A DNA stretch of 64,000 nucleotides from positions 1-64,000 of the forward strand of contig CAYOPZ010000004.1 of assembly GCA_964406005.1 (NCBI GenBank). Reading direction: 5' to 3'. Positions 42,462-51,958 of this stretch are shown here, in pieces. The translations under genes were made by a program, and so were the position numbers. The notes beneath the pieces are model-generated. The model did no database searches, was not told where the DNA came from, and saw only the letters and a list, made by a program, of their open reading frames with translations. This DNA is from CAYOPZ01 sp964406005. Its GTDB lineage: Bacteria; Bacteroidota; Bacteroidia; Bacteroidales; SM23-62. How positions within the stretch are numbered: position 1 is the stretch's first letter; every line of letters starts with the position of its first letter.

Positions 42462-44177
42462 ATGAAAAGTGCGGTTTTACTTTTTTTAATCTGTCCTTTT
42501 TTATTTACGGGAGCTTATTCCCGGTATGCAGATGTTGTTTTCAATGAGATCATGTATGATCCGGATCCTGTTGTAGGCCTTCCGGCTTACGAATACCTGG
42601 AATTATTCAACAGGACGGATGCCGACATTGATCTTGAGGGCTGGTTGCTGGACGTCGGAAAAAAGGAATTCATCCTTCCCGGGCATACGATAGCGGCAAA
42701 AGAATTCCTGTTACTGGCATATCCCGGTACATCCGGGGAATATTCCGGGGCATCCGGTATCCTGGAATGCATGAAAGGCAAAACCCTGCTGCTGAACGAG
42801 GGAGAAGTTTTATATCTGTACGACAGGAAAGGGAACCTCATTGACTGGGTGGAATATTCGCCCGCTATGCATTCGGATGCATATTACAGAAACGGAGGAT
42901 GGTCCCTGGAGCGGATTGATCCGGACCGTCTTTGCGGTGGCCCGGACAACTGGTGCACTTCCGGAAGCCGTGAAGGAGGGACACCGGGCCGGGTCAATTC
43001 CGTTTACAGGAGCAATCCGGATTTCGTACGGCCGGAAGTTTCAAATGTATACATGGATGACAGCCTGACCCTGGTGGTTGTTTTCAGCGAATCCATGCAG
43101 CCCGGGACCATCGGTGACGCATCGCGTTATTTGATAAGCAGCGGAATTCCCGGTATTCTGGAAGCTGAGGTACCCGGACCGTTCAACAGCGAGTCAAGGC
43201 TGTTGCTTGACAGGTCACCCGGGGAAGGGAAGGAATATGTGCTTGAGATAACAGGAGAATTGACCGACTGCTCCGGACTTTCGGTTCCGGCAGGGCAGAG
43301 GCATCGCTTTGCCCGGCCCGCAGAACCTTCCTGGAATGACCTGCTGATCTCGGAAATACTTTTTAACCCCTGGCCCGGTTGCCCGGAGTTTATCGAGATT
43401 TTTAACCATGCCGGTATCGCGTTCGATATTGCGGATCTCAGAATTGGAAGCAGGGATCCCGTATCAGGTGATCCGGTACATGTCAGGGATCCGGACGAAA
43501 GCCACCGGCTGGTATTTCCGGGAGATTATTTTGTTTTTTCCAGGGAGCCCGGAGTCTTGCTTCAGTATTATCAGGCCTCTGATCCTTCCCGGTTTGTAAG
43601 GGTGAACAGCATGCCCGCGCTTGATAATAAAGCGGGAAACATCGTGATACTTGATAAATGGTTAAATGCGATCGATGAGTTTTCATATAATGCGGATATG
43701 CATTTCCCCCTTCTGAAAAACGATCGGGGCGTATCTCTGGAACGTCTGAGCTTTGAGCATGTCACGGCATCTCCCGCAAACTGGCATTCCGCGTCATCGG
43801 CAGAAGGTTTTGCCACTCCCGGGAGGGAAAATTCCCAGTTTGTCAGGTTTGACCCTGACGGTTCATCCCTGCTTGTTGAACCCGAAATTTTCAGCCCGGA
43901 CCAGGATGGTACGGAGGATATTTGTTACATAAGATATCGTTTCAGCCGGCCGGGGAATGTGATCAGCGTGCTGATCCTGGATGCAAAGGGCAGGACAATA
44001 AAAAGAATTGCCCGGAATGAACTGGCCGGAACGGAAGGATTCTTTCAATGGGATGGTACGGATATGTATGGGCGAAGGGCCTGGGCCGGGATTTACCTTG
44101 TTCTGGTTGAAGTATTCGATCTCAAGGGAGTTGTCCGAAAATTCAAAAAAACCTGTGTGCTGTCGCCTGGCACTTGA
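42462..44177 (+). CDS. secreted lamin-tail-domain protein
   Basis: A 571-residue secreted protein. A signal peptide (ending GAYS, about residue 20) is followed by a lamin tail domain (about 22-150; VVFNEIMYDPDP, EYLELFNRTDADIDLEGW), a bacterial Ig-like segment (about 190-280) and a second lamin tail domain (about 290-430; LLISEILFNPWPG, EFIEIFNHAG). A C-terminal FlgD-like Ig domain (about 475-565; GFFQWDGTDMYGRRAWAGIY) ends the protein. Such proteins occur at the surface of Bacteroidota; their role is not defined. Its stop abuts the convergent nucleoside phosphorylase gene with no gap. Confidence 0.85.
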   Translation: MKSAVLLFLICPFLFTGAYSRYADVVFNEIMYDPDPVVGLPAYEYLELFNRTDADIDLEGWLLDVGKKEFILPGHTIAAKEFLLLAYPGTSGEYSGASGILECMKGKTLLLNEGEVLYLYDRKGNLIDWVEYSPAMHSDAYYRNGGWSLERIDPDRLCGGPDNWCTSGSREGGTPGRVNSVYRSNPDFVRPEVSNVYMDDSLTLVVVFSESMQPGTIGDASRYLISSGIPGILEAEVPGPFNSESRLLLDRSPGEGKEYVLEITGELTDCSGLSVPAGQRHRFARPAEPSWNDLLISEILFNPWPGCPEFIEIFNHAGIAFDIADLRIGSRDPVSGDPVHVRDPDESHRLVFPGDYFVFSREPGVLLQYYQASDPSRFVRVNSMPALDNKAGNIVILDKWLNAIDEFSYNADMHFPLLKNDRGVSLERLSFEHVTASPANWHSASSAEGFATPGRENSQFVRFDPDGSSLLVEPEIFSPDQDGTEDICYIRYRFSRPGNVISVLILDAKGRTIKRIARNELAGTEGFFQWDGTDMYGRRAWAGIYLVLVEVFDLKGVVRKFKKTCVLSPGT

Positions 44178-44987
44178 TCAGATGCCAGAGATGAGTTCCT
44201 TCATTATCAGAGTCATCTGAGGTTCGGCCTTCCTGGCAACGCGGGTTACATCCTCCAGTGTTACTTTTACGATCCTGCCAGGTACACCCAGATCGGTAAT
44301 GATGGATATGGCGAAACAAACCATGCCCATCTGGCGGGCAACGATGATTTCGGGTACGGTGGACATTCCCACCGCATCTCCGCCGATGATCCTGAAATAC
44401 CGGTATTCTTTGGGAGTTTCGAGCGTCGGGCCGGTAACGGCCACATAACATCCATTCCTTACGGGGAACTTATGTTTCCTTCCGATTTCAAGTGCCTTGT
44501 TGACAAGTGTAATATCGTATGTTTCGCTCATGTCGGGAAAACGGGCCCCGAATCCGGGATCATGCTTTCCGATAAGCGGGTTCGGGATGAGGTTGATGTG
44601 GTCGTCCAGGACCATCAGGTCGCCGACCTCGTAAGCGGGGTTTACGGCTCCGCTGGCATTCGATGCAAACAGATGGGTTATTCCCATGTATTTCATGACC
44701 CTCACCGGGAAAGTAATTTCCTGTGGCGAATACCCCTCGTAATAATGAAACCTTCCCTGCATTGCCATAACGGTTTTTCCGTTCAGGCTGCCGAAGATCA
44801 GCCTGCCGTGATGGCTCTCTACCGTCGAAACAGGAAAATTGGGAATGTCCTGATAATCGAGCGTGGTTACAATATCGATCTCGTCTGCCATGGCCCCGAG
44901 TCCGGTACCGAGTATGATCCCCACTTCGGGAAGGATCTCACATTTGCTTTTTATATAGGATACTGTCTCGTTTATTGCTTCTGACAT
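44178..44987 (-). CDS. purine nucleoside phosphorylase
   Basis: Phosphorolysis of purine nucleosides (inosine/guanosine type, trimeric class), 269 residues. Recognisable segments are the phosphate-binding GTGLG and ESHHGR, the Tyr-containing GRFHYYEGY, the base-contact region SNASGAVNP, and VGMSTVPEIIVARQMG near the C-terminus. The first ~17 codons overlap the 3' end of lpxK by 50 bases in another frame; no alternative start fits the family, so the overlap looks real and suggests translational coupling. Confidence 0.92.
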   Translation of the reverse strand: MSEAINETVSYIKSKCEILPEVGIILGTGLGAMADEIDIVTTLDYQDIPNFPVSTVESHHGRLIFGSLNGKTVMAMQGRFHYYEGYSPQEITFPVRVMKYMGITHLFASNASGAVNPAYEVGDLMVLDDHINLIPNPLIGKHDPGFGARFPDMSETYDITLVNKALEIGRKHKFPVRNGCYVAVTGPTLETPKEYRYFRIIGGDAVGMSTVPEIIVARQMGMVCFAISIITDLGVPGRIVKVTLEDVTRVARKAEPQMTLIMKELISGI

Positions 44988-46059
44988 AGTTAAGGATTTG
45001 TGTATTGAAATTTCCTGTTTCCTCGTTCAGAAATTCGATTCCGACCGGAATGTAGAACAGCCTGCTCTTCAGGGAGGATTCGATATGGGTGAATTTTTTT
45101 AGTCTCATCGCATCTTTCTCGGTGGTGAAAACATAACGGTCAGGACCGTCGATCCCTTCGAAAACTTCGGTGATCCGGAGAATATCCTTCTCTGAGAATG
45201 CGTGATGATCGGGGAAGATCATATCGGTGATCCGGGTAGAGATGCTCCTGAGGTGTTTTTTGTACAACCTGGGGTTTGCTATACCGGTCAGCATCAGAAT
45301 ATGGGGTTTGGAAGATTTGATTTCATCCATGCCGATATCAGATGCCGCATCCTCGAAAACAGGCAGGGGATTTCCATAGCTTAATTTTGTAAAAAAAAGA
45401 TGCTGAAAAGGATATAATTTAAGGTCTTTCACGATCAGCCTTCGTTCGATGGGTTTCAGCCTGTTGGGGCATTTTGTTATAAGGATGATGTTCGCACGGC
45501 GCCTTTCATATGCCTGTTCTCTCAGCCTGCCGGCCGGCAGCAGCCTGTCCCTGGTAATGGGATGGTCGAAATCGATAAGCAGAATGGACAACCCGGGCTT
45601 CACCTGCCTGTGCTGGTAGGCATCATCAAGCAATATGACATCGAGATCAGGAAATCTTCCCATAAGTTGTTGGATGCCTTTCACCCTTTTCCGGTCAACG
45701 GCAACATGGACATCCGGGAATTTGTGCTTGATCTGCAACGGCTCGTCGCCGATTTCCCTCACCCCTGAATCCCTGTCGGCCAGGATGAATTTTCTTGTTT
45801 TTCTTTTGTATCCCCTGCTCAGTGTAGCCACATTGTTATCTTTTTTCAGGATACCGATTATGTATTCGATCAGGGGTGTTTTCCCTGTTCCGCCAACGGT
45901 GATGTTGCCGACAGAGATGATGGGAATCCGGAACTCTCTGGATTTGATAAGCTGGTAATCGAAAAGCATATTGCGGAACCATACGGCCAGGCCGTACAGC
46001 AGGGAAAAAGGGTACAGAAGAAGGGTCAGTAAATTGTTATCGGCCGGAGGCATTGGCAT
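44938..46059 (-). CDS. lpxK: tetraacyldisaccharide 4'-kinase
   Basis: Phosphorylates the 4' position of the lipid A disaccharide precursor at the inner membrane. It has 373 residues, one N-terminal membrane-associated helix (about 8-30), a P-loop VGNITVGGTGKT (about 50-61), and the characteristic DDAYQHR and FPDHHAFSEKD segments. It lies 20 bases downstream of sppA and overlaps the nucleoside phosphorylase gene. It confirms a Gram-negative, lipid-A-making cell. Confidence 0.93.
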   Translation of the reverse strand: MPMPPADNNLLTLLLYPFSLLYGLAVWFRNMLFDYQLIKSREFRIPIISVGNITVGGTGKTPLIEYIIGILKKDNNVATLSRGYKRKTRKFILADRDSGVREIGDEPLQIKHKFPDVHVAVDRKRVKGIQQLMGRFPDLDVILLDDAYQHRQVKPGLSILLIDFDHPITRDRLLPAGRLREQAYERRRANIILITKCPNRLKPIERRLIVKDLKLYPFQHLFFTKLSYGNPLPVFEDAASDIGMDEIKSSKPHILMLTGIANPRLYKKHLRSISTRITDMIFPDHHAFSEKDILRITEVFEGIDGPDRYVFTTEKDAMRLKKFTHIESSLKSRLFYIPVGIEFLNEETGNFNTQILNYVRSNKRDSILYKKQM

Positions 46060-46079
46060 TTCATTAATGCTGCACGGTA

Positions 46080-47840
46080 TCAGTTAATGTCAAAATTATA
46101 CGGGATCCGCATCTGCATGCCGGAAAGATTCTCAATGTCAGCAAGGGTCCGGAGATATTGCCAGGATTCTCCCAGTTCCTTCATGAGCCTTTTGTTTTTC
46201 ATATTCTCAGTCAGTTCGCGCATGAATGCTTCAATGGGATCTTCAAGTCTGGGGAGATCCTGTACCCTGTATTTTTCAATGCCGGCCATTCCGGCGGCTA
46301 TTCTTATTGCATCATGCAAACCGCCATATGTATCGATCAATCCGTTTTCAAGGGCGTTTGTTCCACTCCAGACACGCCCGCCGCCAATGGCATCCACATC
46401 ACTTTCCGGCATGTTCCTGCCTTCGGAAACCCTTGAGACAAATGATTCATACACCCTTTCAACGCCGTACCGGAGATATTCCTTCTCGTCCTCGCTGAGG
46501 GGTCTGAAGATGGAACCCATATCCGCATGTTTGTTGGTTTTTGCCACATCGACGTTAATGCCAAGCTTTTTGTTCAGGAAAGACTTGGTATTGGGCAGCA
46601 TGAGGAATACACCGATGGAACCTGTAACCGAAGTGGGACTGGCCAGGATGGTATCCGCCGGGGTTAAAATGTAATACCCTCCCGATGCAGCCATATCGCC
46701 CATGGAGGCAACGAGCGGTTTTACCTCACTGGCAAGGTAAACCTCCCTCCAGACCACTTCCGAGGCAAGTGCTGAGCCGCCTCCGGAATTCACCCTCAGC
46801 ACGATGGCTTTTACAGCACTGTCCCGCCTGGCTTTCCGGATGGCTTTCGAGATCCTTTCCGAACCGATTGTCCCCTCTCCGGTATTGCCGACCAGTATAT
46901 CCCCGTATGCATATATCACGGCAATTTTGTCCCTGGCAATGCCTCTATAATTTTTCGGTTCAGGTACTTTTTTATATTTTCTGAGGGTAACGCTTCTCAG
47001 GTCATCCTTAAGCGGAGTCCCGGTCCTTTCCTTCAGTTTTGCCAGTATCTCGTCTTTGTATGCCAGGCTGTCGATAAGCCTGTGTTCGACGGCAAGACCT
47101 GCTGAGCGGATCGCCGCATCCTCAGCCAGATGATCCAATGTTTCAACGTCAAGATCCCGGGTTTCAGCAATTCCGCTCAGCATATGATTCCAGAGTGAAC
47201 CTACCCATGCCAGTAGCTGTTCGCGGTTTTCGGGACTCATTTCTTCATTGGTATAAGGTTCGACAAAGCTTTTATAATCGCCATGACGGATCACCTGCGC
47301 TTCTATTCCGAGCTTTTCAAGGGCACCCTTATAAAACAATACCCGGGATCCGAGGCCGTAAAAAAGAAATTCTCCGGCCGGGTTGAGATATATTTTATCG
47401 GCAACGCTGGCAAGATAATAGGTCTTTTGTGTATAGAGGTCACTGTATGCCACGATGAATTTCCCGGACTCCCTGAAATCAAGCAATGCATTACGTATCT
47501 CCTCGACACTGCCGTAACCGCCGGAAATGGCACTCAGCTCGAGGTAAATTCCTGTAATGTTGTCATCCGTTTTCGCTTTCCGGATATTGTCCAGGATATC
47601 GTTCAGCCCCATTTCCCGGGTCATCGGAATATTTACCAGGGTAAAATTGAAGGGGCTGTCGACGGATCTTTCGACAATCCTGTCATTCAGCGTAATATAT
47701 AACAGTGTATTGGGTTTCAGCTCAACGGGTTTTTCTCTGCCGGAGACCGCGATAATGATGATCAGAAAGATGAAGGAAATGAAAGTGGTCAGGCATATGC
47801 CGACAATGGTAGCCGCCGTATATTTTAAGAAACTTCGCAT
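46080..47840 (-). CDS. sppA: signal peptide peptidase SppA, 67-kDa type
   Basis: Membrane-anchored serine/lysine protease of 586 residues that degrades cleaved signal peptides. An N-terminal membrane helix (about 8-32) is followed by two ClpP-fold repeats, the long form also found in E. coli. The C-terminal repeat carries RVNSGGGSALASEVVWREV and the serine region SPTSVTGSIGVF. The N-terminal repeat has ELSAISGGYGSVEEIRNAL, and the general-base Lys is expected there. It leads a unit with lpxK and the phosphorylase and is divergent from folK. Confidence 0.92.
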   Translation of the reverse strand: MRSFLKYTAATIVGICLTTFISFIFLIIIIAVSGREKPVELKPNTLLYITLNDRIVERSVDSPFNFTLVNIPMTREMGLNDILDNIRKAKTDDNITGIYLELSAISGGYGSVEEIRNALLDFRESGKFIVAYSDLYTQKTYYLASVADKIYLNPAGEFLFYGLGSRVLFYKGALEKLGIEAQVIRHGDYKSFVEPYTNEEMSPENREQLLAWVGSLWNHMLSGIAETRDLDVETLDHLAEDAAIRSAGLAVEHRLIDSLAYKDEILAKLKERTGTPLKDDLRSVTLRKYKKVPEPKNYRGIARDKIAVIYAYGDILVGNTGEGTIGSERISKAIRKARRDSAVKAIVLRVNSGGGSALASEVVWREVYLASEVKPLVASMGDMAASGGYYILTPADTILASPTSVTGSIGVFLMLPNTKSFLNKKLGINVDVAKTNKHADMGSIFRPLSEDEKEYLRYGVERVYESFVSRVSEGRNMPESDVDAIGGGRVWSGTNALENGLIDTYGGLHDAIRIAAGMAGIEKYRVQDLPRLEDPIEAFMRELTENMKNKRLMKELGESWQYLRTLADIENLSGMQMRIPYNFDIN

Positions 47841-47982
47841 TCTATAAATAGTTTATTATTAAGGATTTGTCGGATCATTACTGTCAGTTACCAAAGATAA
47901 TCAAAAAAAAACATCATATCTCATCATCCGATTTTCAATTCAGTAAAAAATGAATTAACATTAGGCGGTGAAAACGCCTGTA

Positions 47983-48477
47983 ATGCACACGGTCATTTTA
48001 ATGCTCGGAAGTAACCTGGGCAACCGTAAAGAAAATCTGGAATCGGCCGTATCAGAACTGGAACAGCGGACCGGTACCATACAGCATATGTCTGAAGTCT
48101 ATGAAACCGAACCCTGGGGAATGGAGTCTGAAAGGACATTTTACAATCAATGCATTTCCCTTTCGACAATCCTGGATCCTTCGGGTGTCCTGGAACAGAT
48201 CCGGACCATAGAACAGCAGTTGGGAAGGCCCCCCTCCCGGGTAAAGTTTACAGACAGAACCATTGATATAGATATTCTTTTTTTTGATGATCTGGTAATG
48301 AGCAGGGAGGATCTTGTTATTCCGCATCCTGGGATCCGGGACAGAAGATTCGTTATCATTCCTGTCCTGGAGATATATCCTGAATATATCCATCCCGGAT
48401 CGGGTGAATCCATGAAGGACATACTGAGATCATGCAAGGACATGAAGGAAGTCCGGATTGCCCCTGCCGGGGCTTAA
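47983..48477 (+). CDS. folK: 2-amino-4-hydroxy-6-hydroxymethyldihydropteridine diphosphokinase
   Basis: Transfers pyrophosphate from ATP to the pterin in folate synthesis. It has 164 residues from the chosen ATG, which gives MHTVILMLGSNLGNR, the usual family start; a GTG at 47968 would add five residues. Motifs are LGSNLGNR, YETEPWG, QNQC-type FYNQCI, and the metal-binding RTIDIDILFFDD (two Asp). It is convergent with the next gene, overlapping it by 4 bases. Confidence 0.93.
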   Translation: MHTVILMLGSNLGNRKENLESAVSELEQRTGTIQHMSEVYETEPWGMESERTFYNQCISLSTILDPSGVLEQIRTIEQQLGRPPSRVKFTDRTIDIDILFFDDLVMSREDLVIPHPGIRDRRFVIIPVLEIYPEYIHPGSGESMKDILRSCKDMKEVRIAPAGA

Positions 48478-49358
48478 CCCCGTTTTTTCATACAGGGATA
48501 GGTGGACAGGGTCGAACCGCAATTCCGGAATATTCCGGAGATGTTTTTTGCTTCAGGATTGTCTATGCATAATACAATGTTTTGCTCTGCATTTTCCCGT
48601 ATATAGGAATCAAGGATGTAATATATTGCACCGTTTTGAATTCCTTCCTTATTGGCCACAGCATGGTGAATACTGGCCCGTCCGTTGTAATTCAGGAATA
48701 AAATGGCCGCGCAAAGATTGTTATAAGCATCGTATGCAGCGGCAATCCGGCCGCTTCTGAAACGGATGGCGTTGGATGCAATCAGCCTTAAGGTGGATAT
48801 CTGGTTCGGCTTCAGGCGCTGTTTATTGAATGCGTCAAGACGGTATGCGAACATCAGAAGATCATTTGCGGGAATGCTTCTCACATAGCTCAATCTCGTG
48901 TCCTTCGCTTTCTGCAAGGTTTTTATCGTCTCCGGGCTGTACTGGGAGGAAATGATCCTGTAGGGTTCGATAAGATCCAGCTCGGATGAATTGTACTGTC
49001 TGGAATCCGAATTGCTCACTACATTGAACTTGTTCAGGCAAAGCTTTTTCAGACGATAACCTGAAGGAATGGCCTTCAGGAAATCATTCACCACATCCGG
49101 ACCGGGAATGGCGGTGGAAAAAATCCCCAGCTGGTAAGTATATTCCGGTTGTGTCAGGATTTTTCTGCCCATCTTCTTAAACACAGGCAGGGGCATTACC
49201 GTACTGAAATCTTCCGTACTGAGGAATTCCCATCCGGAACAGGTAATGTTCAGATACCAGGAAAGGGCGTAGATATATCCGTTGGGTGAAGCATCAATAC
49301 ATTTGTCGTATCGCCCGATTGCTGCTTCAGGATGGCCGTAATGAATCACTTTCATCAA
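48474..49358 (-). CDS. GNAT/FemAB-like protein of unknown substrate
   Basis: A 294-residue protein without export signal. The N-terminal part (PEAAIGRYDKCIDASPNGYIYALSWYLN in two pieces) and the C-terminal half (AAAYDAYNNLCAAILFLNYNG, GAIYYILDSYIREN, then NISGIFRNCG...YPCMKK) resemble the two halves of FemAB/GNAT-fold aminoacyl- or acetyltransferases found widely in Bacteroidota. I see no defined acceptor site. Its start overlaps the radC stop by 4 bases (ATGA-type overlap), so it is translated with radC. Confidence 0.55.
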   Translation of the reverse strand: MMKVIHYGHPEAAIGRYDKCIDASPNGYIYALSWYLNITCSGWEFLSTEDFSTVMPLPVFKKMGRKILTQPEYTYQLGIFSTAIPGPDVVNDFLKAIPSGYRLKKLCLNKFNVVSNSDSRQYNSSELDLIEPYRIISSQYSPETIKTLQKAKDTRLSYVRSIPANDLLMFAYRLDAFNKQRLKPNQISTLRLIASNAIRFRSGRIAAAYDAYNNLCAAILFLNYNGRASIHHAVANKEGIQNGAIYYILDSYIRENAEQNIVLCIDNPEAKNISGIFRNCGSTLSTYPCMKKRG

Positions 49359-50050
49359 ATCAGTCCTTCGTCGGAAAAGCTAAAGTATGAATTATCCGTG
49401 ATTATAATGTGGTCAAGGACCTGTATATCCATCGTTATACAGGATTCCTTTATTCGGGAGGTGATTTTTATGTCAGCATCGCTTGGCTTCAGGTTCCCGG
49501 AAGGATGATTGTGACACAATATAATGGAAGAGGCCAGCCTGTCAATCGCATGCTTCAGGATGATCCTGGCATCTATTACGGTACCGGAGACGCCTCCCTG
49601 GCTTATCCGGATCTGGTCCAAAACCCTGTTGGCCCGGTTCAGGAGAAGGATCCAGAATTCTTCATGCCGGAGATCTCCCAATGAGGGCCTGAAGTAATTG
49701 AAAACGTCGTGACTGTCTGAAATTTTCTTCTTTTTGGGTACCGATTCATTGGACCGCCTTCTTCCCAGCTCAAACGCTGCCAGGATGGTGCTTGCCTTGG
49801 CAGGACCCAGGCCCTTGAATTTCAGCAGTCCGGGCAGGGAATACTCAGACAACCCGTTCAGGTTGTTCCCGGAGTCTTTCAGTATCCTGCGTGCGAGTTC
49901 TACGGCTGTTTCTTCCCTGGTCCCGGAGTGTATCAAAATGGCAAGTAATTCAGTGTTGCTCAGACTTCCCATGCCGTGTGCCATGAGTTTTTCACGGGGC
50001 CGGTCCTCCAGGGCCCAGTCGGTGATACAATTGCTTTGATAGGATTTCAT
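49355..50050 (-). CDS. radC: RadC family JAB-domain protein
   Basis: A 231-residue protein with an N-terminal helix-hairpin-helix region (about 50-80; GLLKFKGLGPAKAS) and a C-terminal MPN/JAB domain with the JAMM motif HNHPSGNLKPSDAD (about 185-198). The historical DNA-repair assignment is doubtful for the family; a metal-dependent nuclease or peptidase-like role is equally possible. It has normal length and full metal-binding residues. It lies downstream of rpsT by 67 bases and overlaps the next gene by 4. Confidence 0.92.
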   Translation of the reverse strand: MKSYQSNCITDWALEDRPREKLMAHGMGSLSNTELLAILIHSGTREETAVELARRILKDSGNNLNGLSEYSLPGLLKFKGLGPAKASTILAAFELGRRRSNESVPKKKKISDSHDVFNYFRPSLGDLRHEEFWILLLNRANRVLDQIRISQGGVSGTVIDARIILKHAIDRLASSIILCHNHPSGNLKPSDADIKITSRIKESCITMDIQVLDHIIITDNSYFSFSDEGLI

Positions 50051-50117
50051 TTGTTGCTGATTGGGAAGATGTTTTAAGATTGATGATCTTCCCGCTTAAA
50101 AATCAGCATACCGGGTC

Positions 50118-50369
50118 TTAAAGGTTGTTTACGTGGTGTGCAATGCTGGATTTAAGGTTGGCGGCTTTATTTTTATGAATGATGTTCCTTTTTGCCAGTT
50201 TGTCAAGCATTGCGGATACGCCGGGCAATTGTTCCACCGCTTCTTTCTTGTTCTTCATATTTCTCAGCTTCTTGACGGCGCTCCTTGCCGATCTGGCATA
50301 GTAACGATTGCTCAGTCTGCGTTTTTCGGCCTGCCTGATTCTTTTTTTTGCCGATAAATGATGTGCCAT
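50118..50369 (-). CDS. rpsT: 30S ribosomal protein S20
   Basis: Primary 16S rRNA-binding protein of the small subunit. It has 83 residues, very basic and helical: AHHLSAKKRIRQAEKRRLSN, SVVKKLR-type SAVKKLRNMK, and the C-terminal IHKNKAANLKSSIAHHVN. Length and sequence are normal. It is probably monocistronic or read through into radC. Confidence 0.95.
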   Translation of the reverse strand: MAHHLSAKKRIRQAEKRRLSNRYYARSARSAVKKLRNMKNKKEAVEQLPGVSAMLDKLAKRNIIHKNKAANLKSSIAHHVNNL

Positions 50370-50421
50370 ATGAAATCAGTTTATTTCCGGGCAGGCAAAA
50401 TTACATATTATTTTGAATTTA

Positions 50422-51090
50422 TCACCTGTCGGCCGGAATTTTTGGCGTCAGCAAACTCTGCCTTACATAGTCAAAGAGATAGAACAGTTCACATGCGATC
50501 TGCCGGCATCTTTCATCATATCCGGCCTTTTCGGTCCCGGTACCGTCGAATGCTTTCGGATCTTCATAGGGAAGGGATATCTGTTTTTCCGCGCCCCGGA
50601 CACTGGGACAGGCATTATCCGCATCGGAACAGACCATGATTGCACAGAATCCTGCGGAAGGGTTGGCAGGGTCATCGTATTTTTTTGAGAACATGATAAT
50701 TCCAGGTTGCAAGGATCCGGCCTTTACATTATAGTGCGGATTTTCAATGTTTGCGGAAACTGTTTCGACGATAAAACCGGCCCGCTCCACCGCAGCTACA
50801 GCCCGTGGGCTGAATGCATCGGATTGGGTGCCTCCCGAAAAGGTCCCGATGTTTTCTATTCCGTAATAGAGGGCGGCGGTATGGGCCCAGAGCTGCCCGA
50901 ACTGACTTCTCCGTGAATTGTGGGTACAGATGAACAGCAGGTCCGTCCCTTTGTGTTTACCAAGCAACCGGGAAAGATGATCACCCAGGATTTCAAGGGT
51001 CCGTACCCTGACGGCCGGGATCTGTTCGAATTCCTGCTCAATCCCTCTTATATAGTCCAGGAGCCCGGGATTAAAACCAGGACTGATCAT
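50422..51090 (-). CDS. arsenate-reductase-like low-molecular-weight phosphatase
   Basis: A 222-residue protein of the LMW-PTP/thioredoxin-coupled arsenate reductase group. The phosphate-binding loop is CTHNSRRSQ (Cys55), close to the CTGNSCRSQ of ArsC. A C-terminal segment SDADNACPSVRGAEK resembles the region with the redox cysteines, although only one Cys is visible there. A helical N-terminal extension of about 48 residues is present. It lies 11 bases downstream of arsM in an arsR-arsM unit, which supports a role with arsenate, but a phosphatase role is possible. Confidence 0.8.
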   Translation of the reverse strand: MISPGFNPGLLDYIRGIEQEFEQIPAVRVRTLEILGDHLSRLLGKHKGTDLLFICTHNSRRSQFGQLWAHTAALYYGIENIGTFSGGTQSDAFSPRAVAAVERAGFIVETVSANIENPHYNVKAGSLQPGIIMFSKKYDDPANPSAGFCAIMVCSDADNACPSVRGAEKQISLPYEDPKAFDGTGTEKAGYDERCRQIACELFYLFDYVRQSLLTPKIPADR

Positions 51091-51101
51091 AAGGAAAGGT
51101 T

Positions 51102-51893
51102 TTATTTTTTTGCAAAAACCGTTATACTGAATATACCGGGGCCACCGGGGTTCTGCATCAATGTTCGTACGGAATGCCTGTCAAGAAGCTCGTCCGGAAG
51201 TTCCAGCCTGCGCCTGCTGAGTATTTCTATTTCAATAAAACCGGCAGATCTGATGCGGTCGATATAATCCTTTTCCTGAAGGGCGCCGGACACACATCCG
51301 GCGTACATTTCGGCATCTCTGACCAGTGTCCCTGGAAGCTCCCCGTCGAGCACAATATCGGAAATACTGAAATGTCCTCCCGGTTTGAGTATCCTGTATG
51401 TTTCACGGAAGGCAGCGGCTTTGTCCGGAACGAGGTTCATGACACAATTGCTGATCACCACATCGGCAGATTGATCTTCAAGCGGGATATTCTCTATTTC
51501 CCCGTAAACAAAATTCACATTTTCGATTCCCAGCTTTTCTGCATTCCGCCGGGCTTTTTGGATCATGGGTTCAGACATGTCGATACCGATCACTTTGCCT
51601 TCCGGTCCGGTTTCCTTCAGGGCGACAAAACAGTCATTCCCCGCACCGGATCCCAGATCAACAACAGTGTCGCCGGGAAGGATACGGGCATACTGCGTGG
51701 GTATTCCGCAGCCCAGTTTCAGGTCAGCATCCGGAGCATACCCGTTCAGCCGGCTGTAATCTTCGGCGAATATCGAATAATCAAGTGTATCCGAACAGCC
51801 GCAGCCGCATGCACCCGTGGTCTTTTTGTCTGCCAGTGCAATTTTTGAATATTTTTCTTTCACCAGCCTTTTAAGTTCTTCTGCATTTACCAT
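51102..51893 (-). CDS. arsM: arsenite S-adenosylmethionine methyltransferase
   Basis: Methylates As(III) with S-adenosylmethionine. It has 263 residues. Cysteines at about 62, 150 and 200 match the three conserved As(III)-binding cysteines of ArsM (the spacing of the last two, 50 residues, is exact), and an extra ACGCGCSD cluster is near residue 30. The SAM fold is seen in VVDLGSGAGNDCF and VIGIDMSEPM. The perfect palindrome at 51915-51936 lies directly upstream, so it can be induced separately from arsR. Confidence 0.92.
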   Translation of the reverse strand: MVNAEELKRLVKEKYSKIALADKKTTGACGCGCSDTLDYSIFAEDYSRLNGYAPDADLKLGCGIPTQYARILPGDTVVDLGSGAGNDCFVALKETGPEGKVIGIDMSEPMIQKARRNAEKLGIENVNFVYGEIENIPLEDQSADVVISNCVMNLVPDKAAAFRETYRILKPGGHFSISDIVLDGELPGTLVRDAEMYAGCVSGALQEKDYIDRIRSAGFIEIEILSRRRLELPDELLDRHSVRTLMQNPGGPGIFSITVFAKK

Positions 51894-51914
51894 GATTGTT
51901 TAATCTGATATTTG

Positions 51915-51936
51915 TATTTCGTAAAAATACGAAATA
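51915..51936. promoter_or_regulatory. ArsR operator candidate in front of arsM
   Basis: Perfect 9-bp arms TATTTCGTA and TACGAAATA around AAAA. On the minus strand a TTTG is followed 20 bases later by TATTTTTA, close to the Bacteroidota promoter TTTG-N19-21-TAnnTTTG, and the -7 box falls inside the palindrome. This is the expected geometry for repression by the ArsR encoded next door. Confidence 0.65.
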
Positions 51937-51958
51937 TATTTCGATCCTGCAAACCCGG

